Shown here in pieces: positions 35,201 to 42,082 of a stretch of 64,000 nucleotides of DNA (the stretch's first letter is position 1; every line of letters starts with the position of its first letter). Source of the stretch: Elusimicrobia bacterium GWB2_63_22 (GTDB taxonomy: Bacteria; Elusimicrobiota; Elusimicrobia; Elusimicrobiales; UBA9959). The notes under the pieces were generated by a model. It saw only the letters and a program-made list of their open reading frames with translations. It was not told the origin of the DNA and ran no database searches. The stretch is from the NCBI GenBank assembly GCA_001799735.1, contig MGUA01000027.1, positions 62,001 through 126,000 on the forward strand, read 5' to 3'. Position numbers and translations under genes: made by a program.

Positions 35201-36008
35201 CTATGAGCCGCTCGCGCTCGGTGAGCCAGGAAGCCTCCAGCGACCGCACCTGGGCGGCGTGGTCGGAATCCATGGCGCGCAGCCGCTCGTCCTGGCCGGC
35301 CTCCAGCATGTTCTTGAGCTTGCGGTAATTCTCCTCGGTCTCTTTCTTCTTGGCCAGGTATTCGGCCTCGAGCTCGCGGCGGCGGGTCTCCACCTTCTCC
35401 TCGGAGCGCAGCACGTTGCCTTCCAGCGCGGAGACCCTCTCGGAGAGCTCCTTCTCGCGGGACTTGAACGAGGTCTGCAGGGCGTTCATGCGGCCCTGGT
35501 AGTCGGTCTCCAGCTCGGTGCGCAGGGAATCGTATTTCTTCTGGGATTCGGCCAGCTGGCCGGCGTACTGGCTCTCCACCTCCAGCAGGCGGCCGTTCCA
35601 GCGCTCTATCACCGAGCGCTGGTTGCGGTCCAGCTCTTCGAATTTGTCCGAATATTCGGCTTCCAGGCTGTGGCGCAGGGTGTCGAGCTTGGCCTCTTTC
35701 TTGAGCAGCTGCTGGATGTCCAGCTTACCCTCGCCCAGCAGGGCCATGGTGGCTTCCAGCTTGGTGTAAAAATCTTCTTTTTCCTCTAGGTTCTTGGAGC
35801 GGGAGATGTAGGCGTCCTTCAGCGAGCCCTCTTTGGCCTGCAGGCGTTTGGACGTTTCCTCGGCAATGGTGAGGTTCTTCTTCAGGTCGGCCTTCTCTTT
35901 CTCGATGGTGTTGAGCCGTTCCAGCGCCCAGCGCAGCGTCATGCGCGCCGTGTCGAGGCTGGTGACGTCGTTTACCATCTGTTCAAGTTCGCCGTAATCG
36001 TTTGCCAT
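32292..36008 (-). CDS. Giant coiled-coil protein (1238 residues)
   Basis: An almost unbroken coiled coil from about residue 20 to the end, cytoplasmic by absence of any signal or membrane helix. Repeating modules are visible, for example FEARYADRLKAIEIEK-like units and two close copies around RRAEMEQDFKARRAALEEEF and RRAEMEEDFRARRAALTDEF (about residues 900-970). No ATPase head is present, so it is not SMC or Rad50. Proteins of this type act as filaments or scaffolds, such as crescentin-like or AglZ/FrzS-like proteins, but none can be assigned. It starts the 33-kb leftward gene run that continues into the export genes. AAGGG precedes the ATG at 36008. Confidence 0.8.
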   Translation of the reverse strand: MANDYGELEQMVNDVTSLDTARMTLRWALERLNTIEKEKADLKKNLTIAEETSKRLQAKEGSLKDAYISRSKNLEEKEDFYTKLEATMALLGEGKLDIQQLLKKEAKLDTLRHSLEAEYSDKFEELDRNQRSVIERWNGRLLEVESQYAGQLAESQKKYDSLRTELETDYQGRMNALQTSFKSREKELSERVSALEGNVLRSEEKVETRRRELEAEYLAKKKETEENYRKLKNMLEAGQDERLRAMDSDHAAQVRSLEASWLTERERLIEEQRVRDTQFFAAQARIKEIENSLASQQETHHNELLRLITEKETAFRGQLAELEKEKAAKEETVKELVSRLEKKATDWENEKARLEAEFGGRLALMEKSLRERAAGLEREFAGKKEELDNIIAVNREETEKEFNARLLMERQALEAERARLEAAKAASDEAMGSAIGRVRELEAAMAASREEHHKELMERIRASENSFREKLAGFEAEKRAYNDTITGLTGELKEKSAALLQTREKFESDIARISAETAADGDARMAAVRADYEARKAELGREFEARYADRLKAIEIEKGRMNEALAEREKQLEVSYSKAAEMDSAMAELRRSVADEMNRALKTAEAEAKAREAELMADINVLRSELAEKDRVLSLEREKLADELSKASVEAHNRTEERAAALRAEYERRLAGQEALAEENTRGLKALLAEKEASLEKALQERAGAEKELRAAFERRVCDLEEGISAKAALLEADYAGRREKLEADAAARAAVVNSEAAAKMDFERRNWQAERVRFEHTLEETAGHFEEAQKEILGLNAGLRKAAEENAAREAIFNRELMETKANYDRELTYRVKDAVSVQTTHLVEALEAARKKQEDLAADLEARETSIAALRGEATQARREFDERIASCAADAVAARRAEMEQDFKARRAALEEEFSGNNSRLSEENSAMRAEMEKVKKTALETLAARRAEMEEDFRARRAALTDEFAMKNGRLVEENAAMKEALASMSAAAAEANSRSAALSSELMAAAKAAAAEKLEMQKAQARELDSAVAGAVAAAMEDMEAKLTHAHAELERVRKEGAAEARRLEEAAAAEKDRMLEEMDRRERYIESADMKIQDLEREMVKYRQSASGELIKQMSEQDERFRVLVASEKSRTGERVKQLEELLSAKEKMLADADKFYRQKQLDLDEMHTELNQRVNKFNEDLFAQKQELGEKEKALNDYRLRLEKDYAVKVAELEQMRAELSRAIMDYKGRK

Positions 36009-36161
36009 AGTTTTCCCTTTTTACTCTATATCAAGTGTAATACACCGCGGCCCCTATAGCAATAAAAGGAATGTTAAATGATTATTAACAGAATGTTGCG
36101 CCCCGGGCGCCGGTTCCGGGCATATTCCCCGGGCCGGGCCTATTTTTTATAGAATTTAGGC

Positions 36162-36587
36162 ATGCTAAAGCGCTTTTTGTGGATGGCGGCGGCCGCGGCG
36201 GCCCTCTTTGGGGCCTGGCGGTTCGGGTACCCGATAGCCCTGAAATACCTTTTCCATGTCTCGGGCACCGTCACCTTGGCGGAGCACCTGGTGCCGGCCA
36301 CGCCCGGGGCCAACAGCATGCTCTTCGTGGTCGCGGTCAACGAAGGCGGCGTGCCGGTAGCCGTAAAAAAGATCATAAACCCCGTTTTCCCCACCAGGTT
36401 CGAAATGACGGCCTCGAACCTGATCATGCCGGACCTGCTTACCAGGAAACTGCACCTGGAAGTCCTGCTCAACACTCACGGCCAGCTGGGGATGTTCAGG
36501 CGCGGCGACCTGAGGGGAGACCTGCGGGAGCGCGTCAGCATCCGGCAGCGGGGCCTTTCCATAGCCGTGGATTCCACCGTAAAATAA
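36162..36587 (+). CDS. Membrane-anchored protein with CcmI/CycH C-terminal-like domain
   Basis: 141 residues. A hydrophobic N-terminal anchor (about 5-25) is followed by one small domain: GTVTLAEHLVPATPGANSML, VPVAVKKIINPVFPTRFEM and LLNTHGQLGMFRRGDLRGD. This matches the pattern of the domain at the C-terminus of cytochrome c biogenesis protein CcmI/CycH and of c-type TPR proteins: GTV...L, a pP-x-AV stretch and a final sG...GDL.G. Here it stands alone without CcmI's TPR part, so its role is open. It is one of the few plus-strand genes and is monocistronic. A GC hairpin (36592-36618) follows the stop. Confidence 0.6.
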   Translation: MLKRFLWMAAAAAALFGAWRFGYPIALKYLFHVSGTVTLAEHLVPATPGANSMLFVVAVNEGGVPVAVKKIINPVFPTRFEMTASNLIMPDLLTRKLHLEVLLNTHGQLGMFRRGDLRGDLRERVSIRQRGLSIAVDSTVK

Positions 36588-36638
36588 GAAGCCCGGCGCG
36601 CATCGCTGCGCCCCGGGCCATCCGCCGGTCTTTGCCGG

Positions 36639-36812
36639 TTAACTGCGCTTGGGCGGCTGCCTGCCGCCGTTAGAGAGCGAAAAAAGCCAAACCAGCTTAT
36701 CCGTAGATTTCAGAAGGTCGTCCCAGTTCTTCTCAAGCTTGGGGGACTTCTCCGCCCGCTTGGCCGACCTGTTGTCCTGCTCGTAGCGCTTACCGATCTC
36801 TTCCCATGTCAT
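36639..36812 (-). CDS. Small basic/acidic protein, 57 residues
   Basis: A short ORF from ATG 36812 to TAA at 36639 with a very strong GGAGG site seven bases upstream. The protein starts MTWEEIGKRYEQD, has a charged helix (KRAEKSPKLEKNWDDLLK) and ends in a short Gly/Pro/Lys tail. It contains three Trp and no Cys. A promoter with a perfect TATAAT lies about 110 bases upstream. No family was recognised. It stands alone between a plus-strand gene and the pth operon end. Confidence 0.65.
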   Translation of the reverse strand: MTWEEIGKRYEQDNRSAKRAEKSPKLEKNWDDLLKSTDKLVWLFSLSNGGRQPPKRS

Positions 36813-36924
36813 ACCCTCACCTCCCCCTGAATTTACAGCCCCCCCGGGCCGTCAAAGCGGCATTCCGCCCTGATTAACGGGAAATATCCATGACAAATTG
36901 TTGCGGACCTTTCCCCCCGCTGAT

Positions 36925-36952
36925 ATTATACAACACCTGAAAAAAACGCCAA
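36925..36952 (-). promoter_or_regulatory. Sigma-70-type promoter for the 57-residue gene
   Basis: On the minus strand TTGGCG (36952-36947) and TATAAT (36930-36925) are 16 bases apart. The -10 box is a perfect consensus match; the -35 matches four of six. The ATG at 36812 is about 110 bases downstream. Confidence 0.5.
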
Positions 36953-36973
36953 GGGCATTTAGCGCAGTCCGGC

Positions 36974-36991
36974 CTGGGTCCTTTGACCCAG
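36974..36991 (-). terminator. Hairpin after the pth operon
   Basis: CTGGGTC and GACCCAG form a perfect 7-bp stem with a 4-base loop, beginning five bases past the stop at 36996. A run of seven T follows on the minus strand about 27 bases later (around 36946-36940), so the whole segment probably ends transcription, though the spacing is not typical. Confidence 0.4.
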
Positions 36992-36995
36992 ACGC

Positions 36996-37226
36996 CTACC
37001 AGCCCAGTTCCCTCGAAACGCCCATATAGATCAGCACTCCGCCCAGCAGCACCAGCAGGAAGCCCCAGTTCCGGCGGTGCAGGGCGACGTAGGAGTCGTT
37101 GAGGAAAGTCTCTTTTATGATCCGGTTGATCCGCTCTATGATGCCGGGCTTATAGATGTAGCCCAGCCCCAGCAGCACGAACAGCAGGCCGAAGAATATT
37201 TTAAGATACGGGTTTATCGCCGTCAT
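36996..37226 (-). CDS. Small membrane protein, 76 residues
   Basis: Two hydrophobic helices (FFGLLFVLLGLGYIYKPG at about 10-27 and WGFLLVLLGGVLIYMGV at about 54-70) enclose a charged middle part (IIERINRIIKETFLND). The topology is a helical hairpin with the charged loop on one side. The family was not recognised. The ATG at 37226 overlaps the 3' end of pth by 26 bases; no other start is in frame, so translation is likely coupled to pth. Confidence 0.7.
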   Translation of the reverse strand: MTAINPYLKIFFGLLFVLLGLGYIYKPGIIERINRIIKETFLNDSYVALHRRNWGFLLVLLGGVLIYMGVSRELGW

Positions 37227-37797
37227 AATTGTAGCGGTTCATAGCCAGCTCCATCCCGTCGCGGAAAACCGCGGCCAGCGCGTCGCTGGCCCGGCCCAGG
37301 AACTCGGGCAGCCGCTCCCCCTCTTCTTTTGAAAATCTGGACATCACGAAATTCTTGCCCGGTATATGCGCGGGCCTCGGCCCTATGCCCAGCCGCATGC
37401 GCGGCAGGGCGGGACCGACGGCGGAAATTATGGAATCCATGCCGTTGTGGGAACCGGCGGACCCGTCCTTGCGCAGCCGCAGCTTGCCGAAAGGCAGCGC
37501 CAGGTCGTCGTAGACGGCGATGATGGAGGCCGGGGGTATCTTGTAGAACCCCCCGAGGCCGGCCACCGCCTGGCCGGAAAGGTTCATGTAGGTCTGGGGT
37601 TTAAGCAGGAAGCAGCGCTCGCCGCCGGCTTCGAACTCCAGGTAAAGACCCAGGCCTTTCCAGTCGCGCCAGCGCCCGCCGGGCGCCAATGCGGCGGCCG
37701 CCAGGTCGGCCACCATGAAGCCGATATTGTGCCTGGTCTTTTCGTATTCCGGCCCCGGATTGCCCAGCAGGGCCGCTAGCTGTACGCGGTCTTTCAA
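37201..37797 (-). CDS. pth: Peptidyl-tRNA hydrolase
   Basis: 198 residues, normal for bacterial Pth. GNPGPEYEKTRHNIGFMV contains the catalytic His; LKPQTYMNLSGQAV, VYDDLALPFGKLRLRKDGSAG and SHNGMDSII carry the conserved Asn and Asp residues. It releases peptides from prematurely dropped peptidyl-tRNA. It follows rplY after a strong terminator, preserving the prs-ctc-pth order known from Bacillus. Confidence 0.95.
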   Translation of the reverse strand: MKDRVQLAALLGNPGPEYEKTRHNIGFMVADLAAAALAPGGRWRDWKGLGLYLEFEAGGERCFLLKPQTYMNLSGQAVAGLGGFYKIPPASIIAVYDDLALPFGKLRLRKDGSAGSHNGMDSIISAVGPALPRMRLGIGPRPAHIPGKNFVMSRFSKEEGERLPEFLGRASDALAAVFRDGMELAMNRYNYDGDKPVS

Positions 37798-37812
37798 GCC
37801 CTAACCTCTCTT

Positions 37813-37866
37813 AAAAAAGAACGGGGAGCAGAAGCCGAACATGTTAAAGTCCAACTTCTGCTCCCC
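37813..37866 (-). terminator. Rho-independent terminator after rplY
   Basis: On the minus strand a perfect 12-bp stem (37866-37855 with 37834-37823, GGGGAGCAGAAG and its complement) with a 20-base loop is followed after four bases by TTTTTT (37818-37813). It lies 17 bases past the rplY stop and separates it from pth. Confidence 0.85.
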
Positions 37867-37883
37867 GGTTAAGCGCGTCCCCT

Positions 37884-38615
37884 TTACTTTTTGGGCTCGG
37901 CTTTCTTGTCGGCGGGAGCGCCGGCGGCAGGCTTGGCGCCCGCTGCAGGCTTGGCCCCGGCGGCGGGAGCGGCGCCCTCGGCGCCCTCTTCCTTCTTGCC
38001 TTTCGCGCCCACTACTTCGGGAGCGGCGGCCGCGGCTCCGGCGGCAGGTTCCTCAACCTTCTCTTCCTTCGGAGCGGTCACGCTGACCACTATCAGTTCG
38101 GGAGAGTCGAGCAGCTCGGCCTTGCCGGGCTTCACATCTTTCACGCGCAGCGAGTGGTTAAGATGCAGGTCGGTAATATCGATCTCGATCTCGTGCGGGA
38201 TCTCGGTGGGCAGGCAGGAGACGTTCAGTTCGCGCATCGTGTGTTCCACGAGGCCGCCTTCGGTCTTGGCGCCGTAGCACTCGCCGACCAGCTTCACGTG
38301 CACCTTCACCTTGATCTTCTCGGTGAGGGAGATGCGCTGGAAGTCGAAATGGCGGTACTTGTCCGACACAGGGTGGCGCTGGAAGGCCTTTATGATGACC
38401 ACGTCCTCGCCGCCGGTGTAGCTGATGGTTATAATGGCGTTGGGGTTCGCCTTGATGACGGCGATTATGGCCTTCTCGTCAACGGTCACGTTCACGGGCT
38501 TCTTGTCCAAACCGTAGATGACGGCGGGAATGCGGCCGCCGGCCCTGAAGGCGCTGAGCGTACCGCGTTTGCCGGCGTGTTCACGCGTATCGGCGGAGAT
38601 TTTAGTCTGTTGCAT
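37884..38615 (-). CDS. rplY: Ribosomal protein L25 (general stress protein Ctc type)
   Basis: 243 residues. The L25 domain (about 1-90) has KRGTLSAFRAGGRIPAVIYG and KAFQRHPVSDKYRHFDFQRI. The Ctc C-terminal beta domain follows to about 180 (LPTEIPHEIEIDITDLHLNH). It binds 5S rRNA. The last 55 residues are an Ala/Lys/Glu/Pro tail with repeated PAAGAK units, longer than usual. The ATG at 38615 has GGAGG eight bases upstream; the in-frame ATG at 38651 is rejected. Confidence 0.93.
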   Translation of the reverse strand: MQQTKISADTREHAGKRGTLSAFRAGGRIPAVIYGLDKKPVNVTVDEKAIIAVIKANPNAIITISYTGGEDVVIIKAFQRHPVSDKYRHFDFQRISLTEKIKVKVHVKLVGECYGAKTEGGLVEHTMRELNVSCLPTEIPHEIEIDITDLHLNHSLRVKDVKPGKAELLDSPELIVVSVTAPKEEKVEEPAAGAAAAAPEVVGAKGKKEEGAEGAAPAAGAKPAAGAKPAAGAPADKKAEPKK

Positions 38616-38651
38616 GCTGCTTTCCTCCTGCTGAATTACATCCTGCTGCAC

Positions 38652-39605
38652 TCACTTGAAAAGTTCGCTTATGGACTCGCCCATGTGATTGCGCTTAATG
38701 GCCTCCGCAAGGATGGGGGCCACGGATACTACCTTTATTTTAGCACTTTTTGAGGCATTTACGGGAATGGTATCCGTCAAAATCATCTCTTCTATGGGGG
38801 ATTTATCTATCCTCTCCACGGCATCCCGGCTGAGCACGCCGTGCGTACAGGCGGCTATCACCTTGGCCGCGCCCTGCTCCTTTATGGACTGGGCCACCAT
38901 GCAGAGCGTGCCGGCCGTGTCCACCAGGTCGTCGAAAATAAAGCAGGTCTTGCCCTTCACGTCGCCGATGATGTTATACACCACGGCCTCGTTGGGGCGC
39001 GGGCGGCGCTTGTCGATGATGACCAGGCCCATGTCCAGGCGCTTGGCGAAGGACCGGGCGCGCTCCACGCTGCCTACATCCGGGGAAACCACCACGGTGT
39101 TCTCGAAATTGCGGCCTTTAATGTACTCCAGCACCGCGGGCCGGCCGTACAGGTGGTCCAGCGGAATGTCGAAAAAGCCCTGGATCTGGGCGGCGTGCAG
39201 GTCCAGCGTGATCACGCGGGTGGCGCCGGCTTCGGTGATCAGGTTGGCCACCAGCTTGGCGGTAATGGCCACGCGGGGGGCCGGCTTGCGGTCGGCCCGG
39301 GCGTAGCCGTAATAGGGGATCACGGCCGTGATGCGGCCGGCCGAGGCGCGCCTGAGCGCGTCCATCATGATGAGGAGCTCCATTAAATTGTCGTTGACCG
39401 GCGGGCAGGTGGACTGCACCACGTAGCAGTCCTCGCCGCGCACGCTTTCGAGGATGTGGATATCGGTCTCGCCGTCGGCGAACTTGGCCACCTTGGTCTC
39501 CGACAGCGGCACGCCTAGTATGTCGCAGATCTTGCGGGCCAGCGCCGGGTTGGAGTTGCCGCTGAACACTTTGAACGAACCCCTCTTCCTCATGTCGGGA
39601 GTCAT
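38652..39605 (-). CDS. prs: Ribose-phosphate pyrophosphokinase
   Basis: 317 residues, normal for bacterial Prs. FADGETDIHILESVRGEDCY, YYGYARADRKPAPRVAITAK (ATP and ribose-5-phosphate loops), DLHAAQIQGFF and the PRPP-binding loop FIFDDLVDTAGTL are all intact. It makes PRPP for nucleotide, His and Trp synthesis. The ATG at 39605 overlaps the glmU stop by four bases. M5 (39593) is a less likely start. Confidence 0.96.
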   Translation of the reverse strand: MTPDMRKRGSFKVFSGNSNPALARKICDILGVPLSETKVAKFADGETDIHILESVRGEDCYVVQSTCPPVNDNLMELLIMMDALRRASAGRITAVIPYYGYARADRKPAPRVAITAKLVANLITEAGATRVITLDLHAAQIQGFFDIPLDHLYGRPAVLEYIKGRNFENTVVVSPDVGSVERARSFAKRLDMGLVIIDKRRPRPNEAVVYNIIGDVKGKTCFIFDDLVDTAGTLCMVAQSIKEQGAAKVIAACTHGVLSRDAVERIDKSPIEEMILTDTIPVNASKSAKIKVVSVAPILAEAIKRNHMGESISELFK

Positions 39606-40996
39606 TTGGTCCTTTTTTTAAGCTGCTTAACCACCTGCCGGGCGCGCGCTATGGCCAGCGTGCCGCCCGGGACGTCCTCCGTTATTGTAGAACCGGCGGC
39701 CGTGTAAGCCCCGGACCCGATATTTACCGGGGCCACCAAATTGGTGTTGGAACCGATGAAGGCGCCGGCGCCTATCACGGTCCTGTTCTTGTGAACGCCG
39801 TCGTAATTGCAGGTTATGGTGCCGGCGCCGATATTGACCTTCTCGCCCATCTCGGTGTCGCCGACGTAGCTGTGGTGGTGCATCTTGGAGCCGCGCCCGA
39901 TGCGCGACTTCTTAACTTCCGCGAAATTGCCTATCTCGGCTCCGGGGCCTATGTCCGAGAGCGGGCGCAGGCGGGCGAAGGGGCCCACTATGGCGCCCTG
40001 GCGCACGCGGCTTTTCTCCAGCGCGCAGGAATACTTTATCACCGCGCCGTCGTCTATAACACAGTCCTCTATCACGCCGGCGGGACCGATCTTGCAGCCT
40101 TTGCCGATGACCGTGTTGCCGCGGATAAACACGCCTGGGTGGATGACGGTGTCGCGCCCGATAACGGCGCTTTCCTCTATATAGGTATTGGCCGGGTCCA
40201 CCACGGTAACGCCCGCGGCCATCAGGTCGGCGGCCTTGCGGGCGGTCAGCATGGCGTAGGCGGCGGCGAGGTCCCCGCGGGAATTTATGCCGGTCATCTC
40301 GGTGGCGTCGCCCAGCATGAACGCGCAGGCCTTGCCGCCGGCGGCTATGATGTTCTCCACCGCGTCGGTCAGGTAGTACTCGCCCTTGGAGCCCTTCTTC
40401 TTCAGGTTGCGGATGGCCTTTTCAAGCGACTTCACGTTAAAGAAATAGGTGCCGGAATTGACCTCTTTTATGGCCTTCTCCCATTCGTCGGCGTCGGCGG
40501 CCTCAACTATAGCCGCCACGTCGCCGGCGTGGTTGCGCTTTATGCGGCCGTAGGAGCCGGGGTTCTCCAGCTCGGCGGTCATGACCAGGCAGTCGTGGCC
40601 GGAGCGGAAATAATGGCCCAGCATCTTCCTGGCGGTCTCGGCGCGGAACAGCGGGGCGTCGCCGCAAAGTATCATCACGTGGTCGTGGCGGCGCACCAGG
40701 CCCATGGCCTCCTGCACCGCGCGGCCGCTGCCTTTCAGCAGCTTCTGGCGGATAAAAACGGTCTTGGCTACGATCTCGGGGGAGAGCTTTTTGGACAGCT
40801 CCGCCTCCACCAGCTCGGCCCGGTGGCCGGTGATCACTATGATCTTCTCCGGGCCCAGGGCGGCTATCTTGCGGATGGCCCGCTCGGCCAGCGACATGTC
40901 GCCGAGATAATGCAATACCTTCGGCAGGTCGGATTTCATCCTGGTGCCGAGGCCGGCCGCCAGTACCACCGCCGCGAAATTTTTATTCTTTGGCAT
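39602..40996 (-). CDS. glmU: Bifunctional GlcNAc-1-P uridylyltransferase/GlcN-1-P acetyltransferase
   Basis: 464 residues. The N-terminal pyrophosphorylase domain has VLAAGLGTRMKSDLPKVLH, the UTP-binding signature. The C-terminal left-handed beta-helix has hexapeptide repeats (IGKGCKIGPAGVIEDCVIDD) and HHSYVGDTEMGEKVNIGAG with GTITCNYDG, which holds the acetyl-CoA site and catalytic His. It completes UDP-GlcNAc synthesis; glmS and glmM are 10 kb away in the same window. The 160 bases upstream hold a palindromic repeat that also looks like the terminator of the preceding gene. Confidence 0.96.
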   Translation of the reverse strand: MPKNKNFAAVVLAAGLGTRMKSDLPKVLHYLGDMSLAERAIRKIAALGPEKIIVITGHRAELVEAELSKKLSPEIVAKTVFIRQKLLKGSGRAVQEAMGLVRRHDHVMILCGDAPLFRAETARKMLGHYFRSGHDCLVMTAELENPGSYGRIKRNHAGDVAAIVEAADADEWEKAIKEVNSGTYFFNVKSLEKAIRNLKKKGSKGEYYLTDAVENIIAAGGKACAFMLGDATEMTGINSRGDLAAAYAMLTARKAADLMAAGVTVVDPANTYIEESAVIGRDTVIHPGVFIRGNTVIGKGCKIGPAGVIEDCVIDDGAVIKYSCALEKSRVRQGAIVGPFARLRPLSDIGPGAEIGNFAEVKKSRIGRGSKMHHHSYVGDTEMGEKVNIGAGTITCNYDGVHKNRTVIGAGAFIGSNTNLVAPVNIGSGAYTAAGSTITEDVPGGTLAIARARQVVKQLKKRTK

Positions 40997-41048
40997 AATT
41001 TTTAAAAACTGAAAATAAAGAAACGGAAGGACTACCAGTAAATTCTAT

Positions 41049-41149
41049 AAAAAAGGGGACGTTCATTCCTAATTCCTAATTGATAATCAGCCGAAACAAC
41101 CAGCCTCTTGGACGCAAAACCGAATTAGGAATTAGGAATGAACGTCCCC
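41049..41149 (-). terminator. Terminator formed by the palindrome plus T-run
   Basis: The 27-bp stem of the palindromic repeat is followed on the minus strand by six T (41054-41049). This would end transcription from the carbonic-anhydrase-like gene and separate it from glmU. Confidence 0.55.
41055..41149. repeat. 27-bp-arm palindrome, copy 2, with 41-base loop
   Basis: Left arm 41055-41081 and right arm 41123-41149 are perfect reverse complements. They are identical to copy 1 (1623-1680) except at arm positions 8 and 10, where both arms change together so that pairing is kept. The loop is 41 bases here instead of four. The element starts seven bases past the stop of the gene at 41157. Read on the minus strand the stem is followed directly by TTTTTT (41054-41049), so it can act as that gene's terminator. 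Confidence 0.85.
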
Positions 41150-41156
41150 TCCCCGG

Positions 41157-41702
41157 CTATTTACCGATCAGGTACAGTTTGTTGTCGGCCAGTTTGTAGT
41201 ACATCGGCAGCACCTTGACCTTGGGGTACTTGAAGTTCATGCGGCGGGCCTCTGCTATCACGAAGTCGGCCTCGTTGCCTATCTCGAACAGCGGAGCGTA
41301 GGTGACGAAGTAATCCATTGCCTTCTTCCGCGTCCAGCCGGCGTTCTTAATTAGGCCTTTTACGAACGCTTCCTTCTTTGAGAACAGGTTGGACATGCCG
41401 CAGTTGTCATGCGCTATCATGGCCACGTGGCGCACGCCGCCGATGCCGATGGCGAAGGAGATCTTGAACTCACTGTAGCGGATATTGCCGCCGCCGGTCC
41501 GGAGTATGAAGGCGAAATTGTCGGGCACGCGCAGTTGCTTGCGGTTGTCCATGCACATGCAGGCCAGCAGCCGGGCCTTGTCGTATTTCTTGAAAGGTTT
41601 GCCTAAATTCTGGTACTGCAGCAGCTCCGCGAACGGCGTGCCGCGCAGCGCCTTGGGAATATCGGCGGCGGAATTCACGGCCTTCAGCTTTTTGTCGTTC
41701 AT
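41157..41702 (-). CDS. Beta-carbonic anhydrase-like protein
   Basis: 181 residues. The zinc ligands and the Asp-Arg dyad of beta-carbonic anhydrases are visible: CMDNR (C50, D52, R54) and HDNC (H98, C101), with RTGGGNIRYSEFKISF between them. It is near the short end of the family and its C-terminal half is unusual (YYKLADNKLYLIGK). Reversible hydration of CO2 is the family reaction; some relatives with this spacing are carbon-disulfide hydrolase-like or of unknown use. It overlaps the GIY-YIG gene upstream by four bases. Confidence 0.72.
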   Translation of the reverse strand: MNDKKLKAVNSAADIPKALRGTPFAELLQYQNLGKPFKKYDKARLLACMCMDNRKQLRVPDNFAFILRTGGGNIRYSEFKISFAIGIGGVRHVAMIAHDNCGMSNLFSKKEAFVKGLIKNAGWTRKKAMDYFVTYAPLFEIGNEADFVIAEARRMNFKYPKVKVLPMYYKLADNKLYLIGK

Positions 41703-41977
41703 ATCTTCCTCCTGCCGGCCACCAGACCGTCCTTCTCCGTCCTTGAAAGCTTCTTTATCGCCGCTTCCAGCTTAGAGGCCGCCGAGCGGTCCTTCTTGCG
41801 CCGCTTCCAGGCCAGCGTCACCGGCCCGAAAGCCGCCGTATACTTGGCACCCCTCCCCGCGTTATGGTCGGCAATGCGCCCCGCCAGGTTATTGGTTATC
41901 CCCGTATATAAGGAGCCATTAGCGCAGCGCACGATATAAACTGTCCAGGATCTGGTTTTTGAGGGGGCGGCTGGCAT
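41699..41977 (-). CDS. GIY-YIG nuclease-superfamily protein (UPF0213/YhbQ-like)
   Basis: 92 residues from ATG 41977. TVYIVRCANGSLYTGITNN is the GIY-YIG motif (Tyr-Ile-Val and Tyr-Thr-Gly variants), with RIADHNAGRGAKYTAAFGPV and a downstream Glu in KLEAAIKKLSR. Small stand-alone members are thought to act on DNA; their role is poorly known. The start lies eight bases past the 3' CCA of tRNA-Gln. The longer ORF reading through the tRNA is rejected. The only ribosome-site-like sequence, GGGAG, is inside the tRNA acceptor stem. Confidence 0.78.
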   Translation of the reverse strand: MPAAPSKTRSWTVYIVRCANGSLYTGITNNLAGRIADHNAGRGAKYTAAFGPVTLAWKRRKKDRSAASKLEAAIKKLSRTEKDGLVAGRRKI

Positions 41978-41985
41978 ATAAAAAC

Positions 41986-42059
41986 TGGCTCCCGGGCATG
42001 GATTTGAACCATGTCTAACCGCGTCAAAGGCGGTTGTGCTACCGTTACACCACCCGGGA
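41986..42059 (-). tRNA. tRNA-Gln (TTG anticodon)
   Basis: 74 bases with an encoded CCA end (41988-41986). The acceptor stem pairs TCCCGGG with CCCGGGA, the anticodon stem pairs ACCGC with GCGGT around loop CTTTGAC (anticodon TTG), and the T-loop is TTCAAAT. It lies downstream of the spoVG terminator and directly before the GIY-YIG gene. Confidence 0.95.
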
Positions 42060-42082
42060 ATAAAACTTATATAACACAAAAT

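Noticed and set aside
41978..42079. GIY-YIG protein starting upstream at 42079
   Set aside because: The extension is the translation of tRNA-Gln (GWCNGSTTAFDAVRHGSNPC), a well-known artefact.
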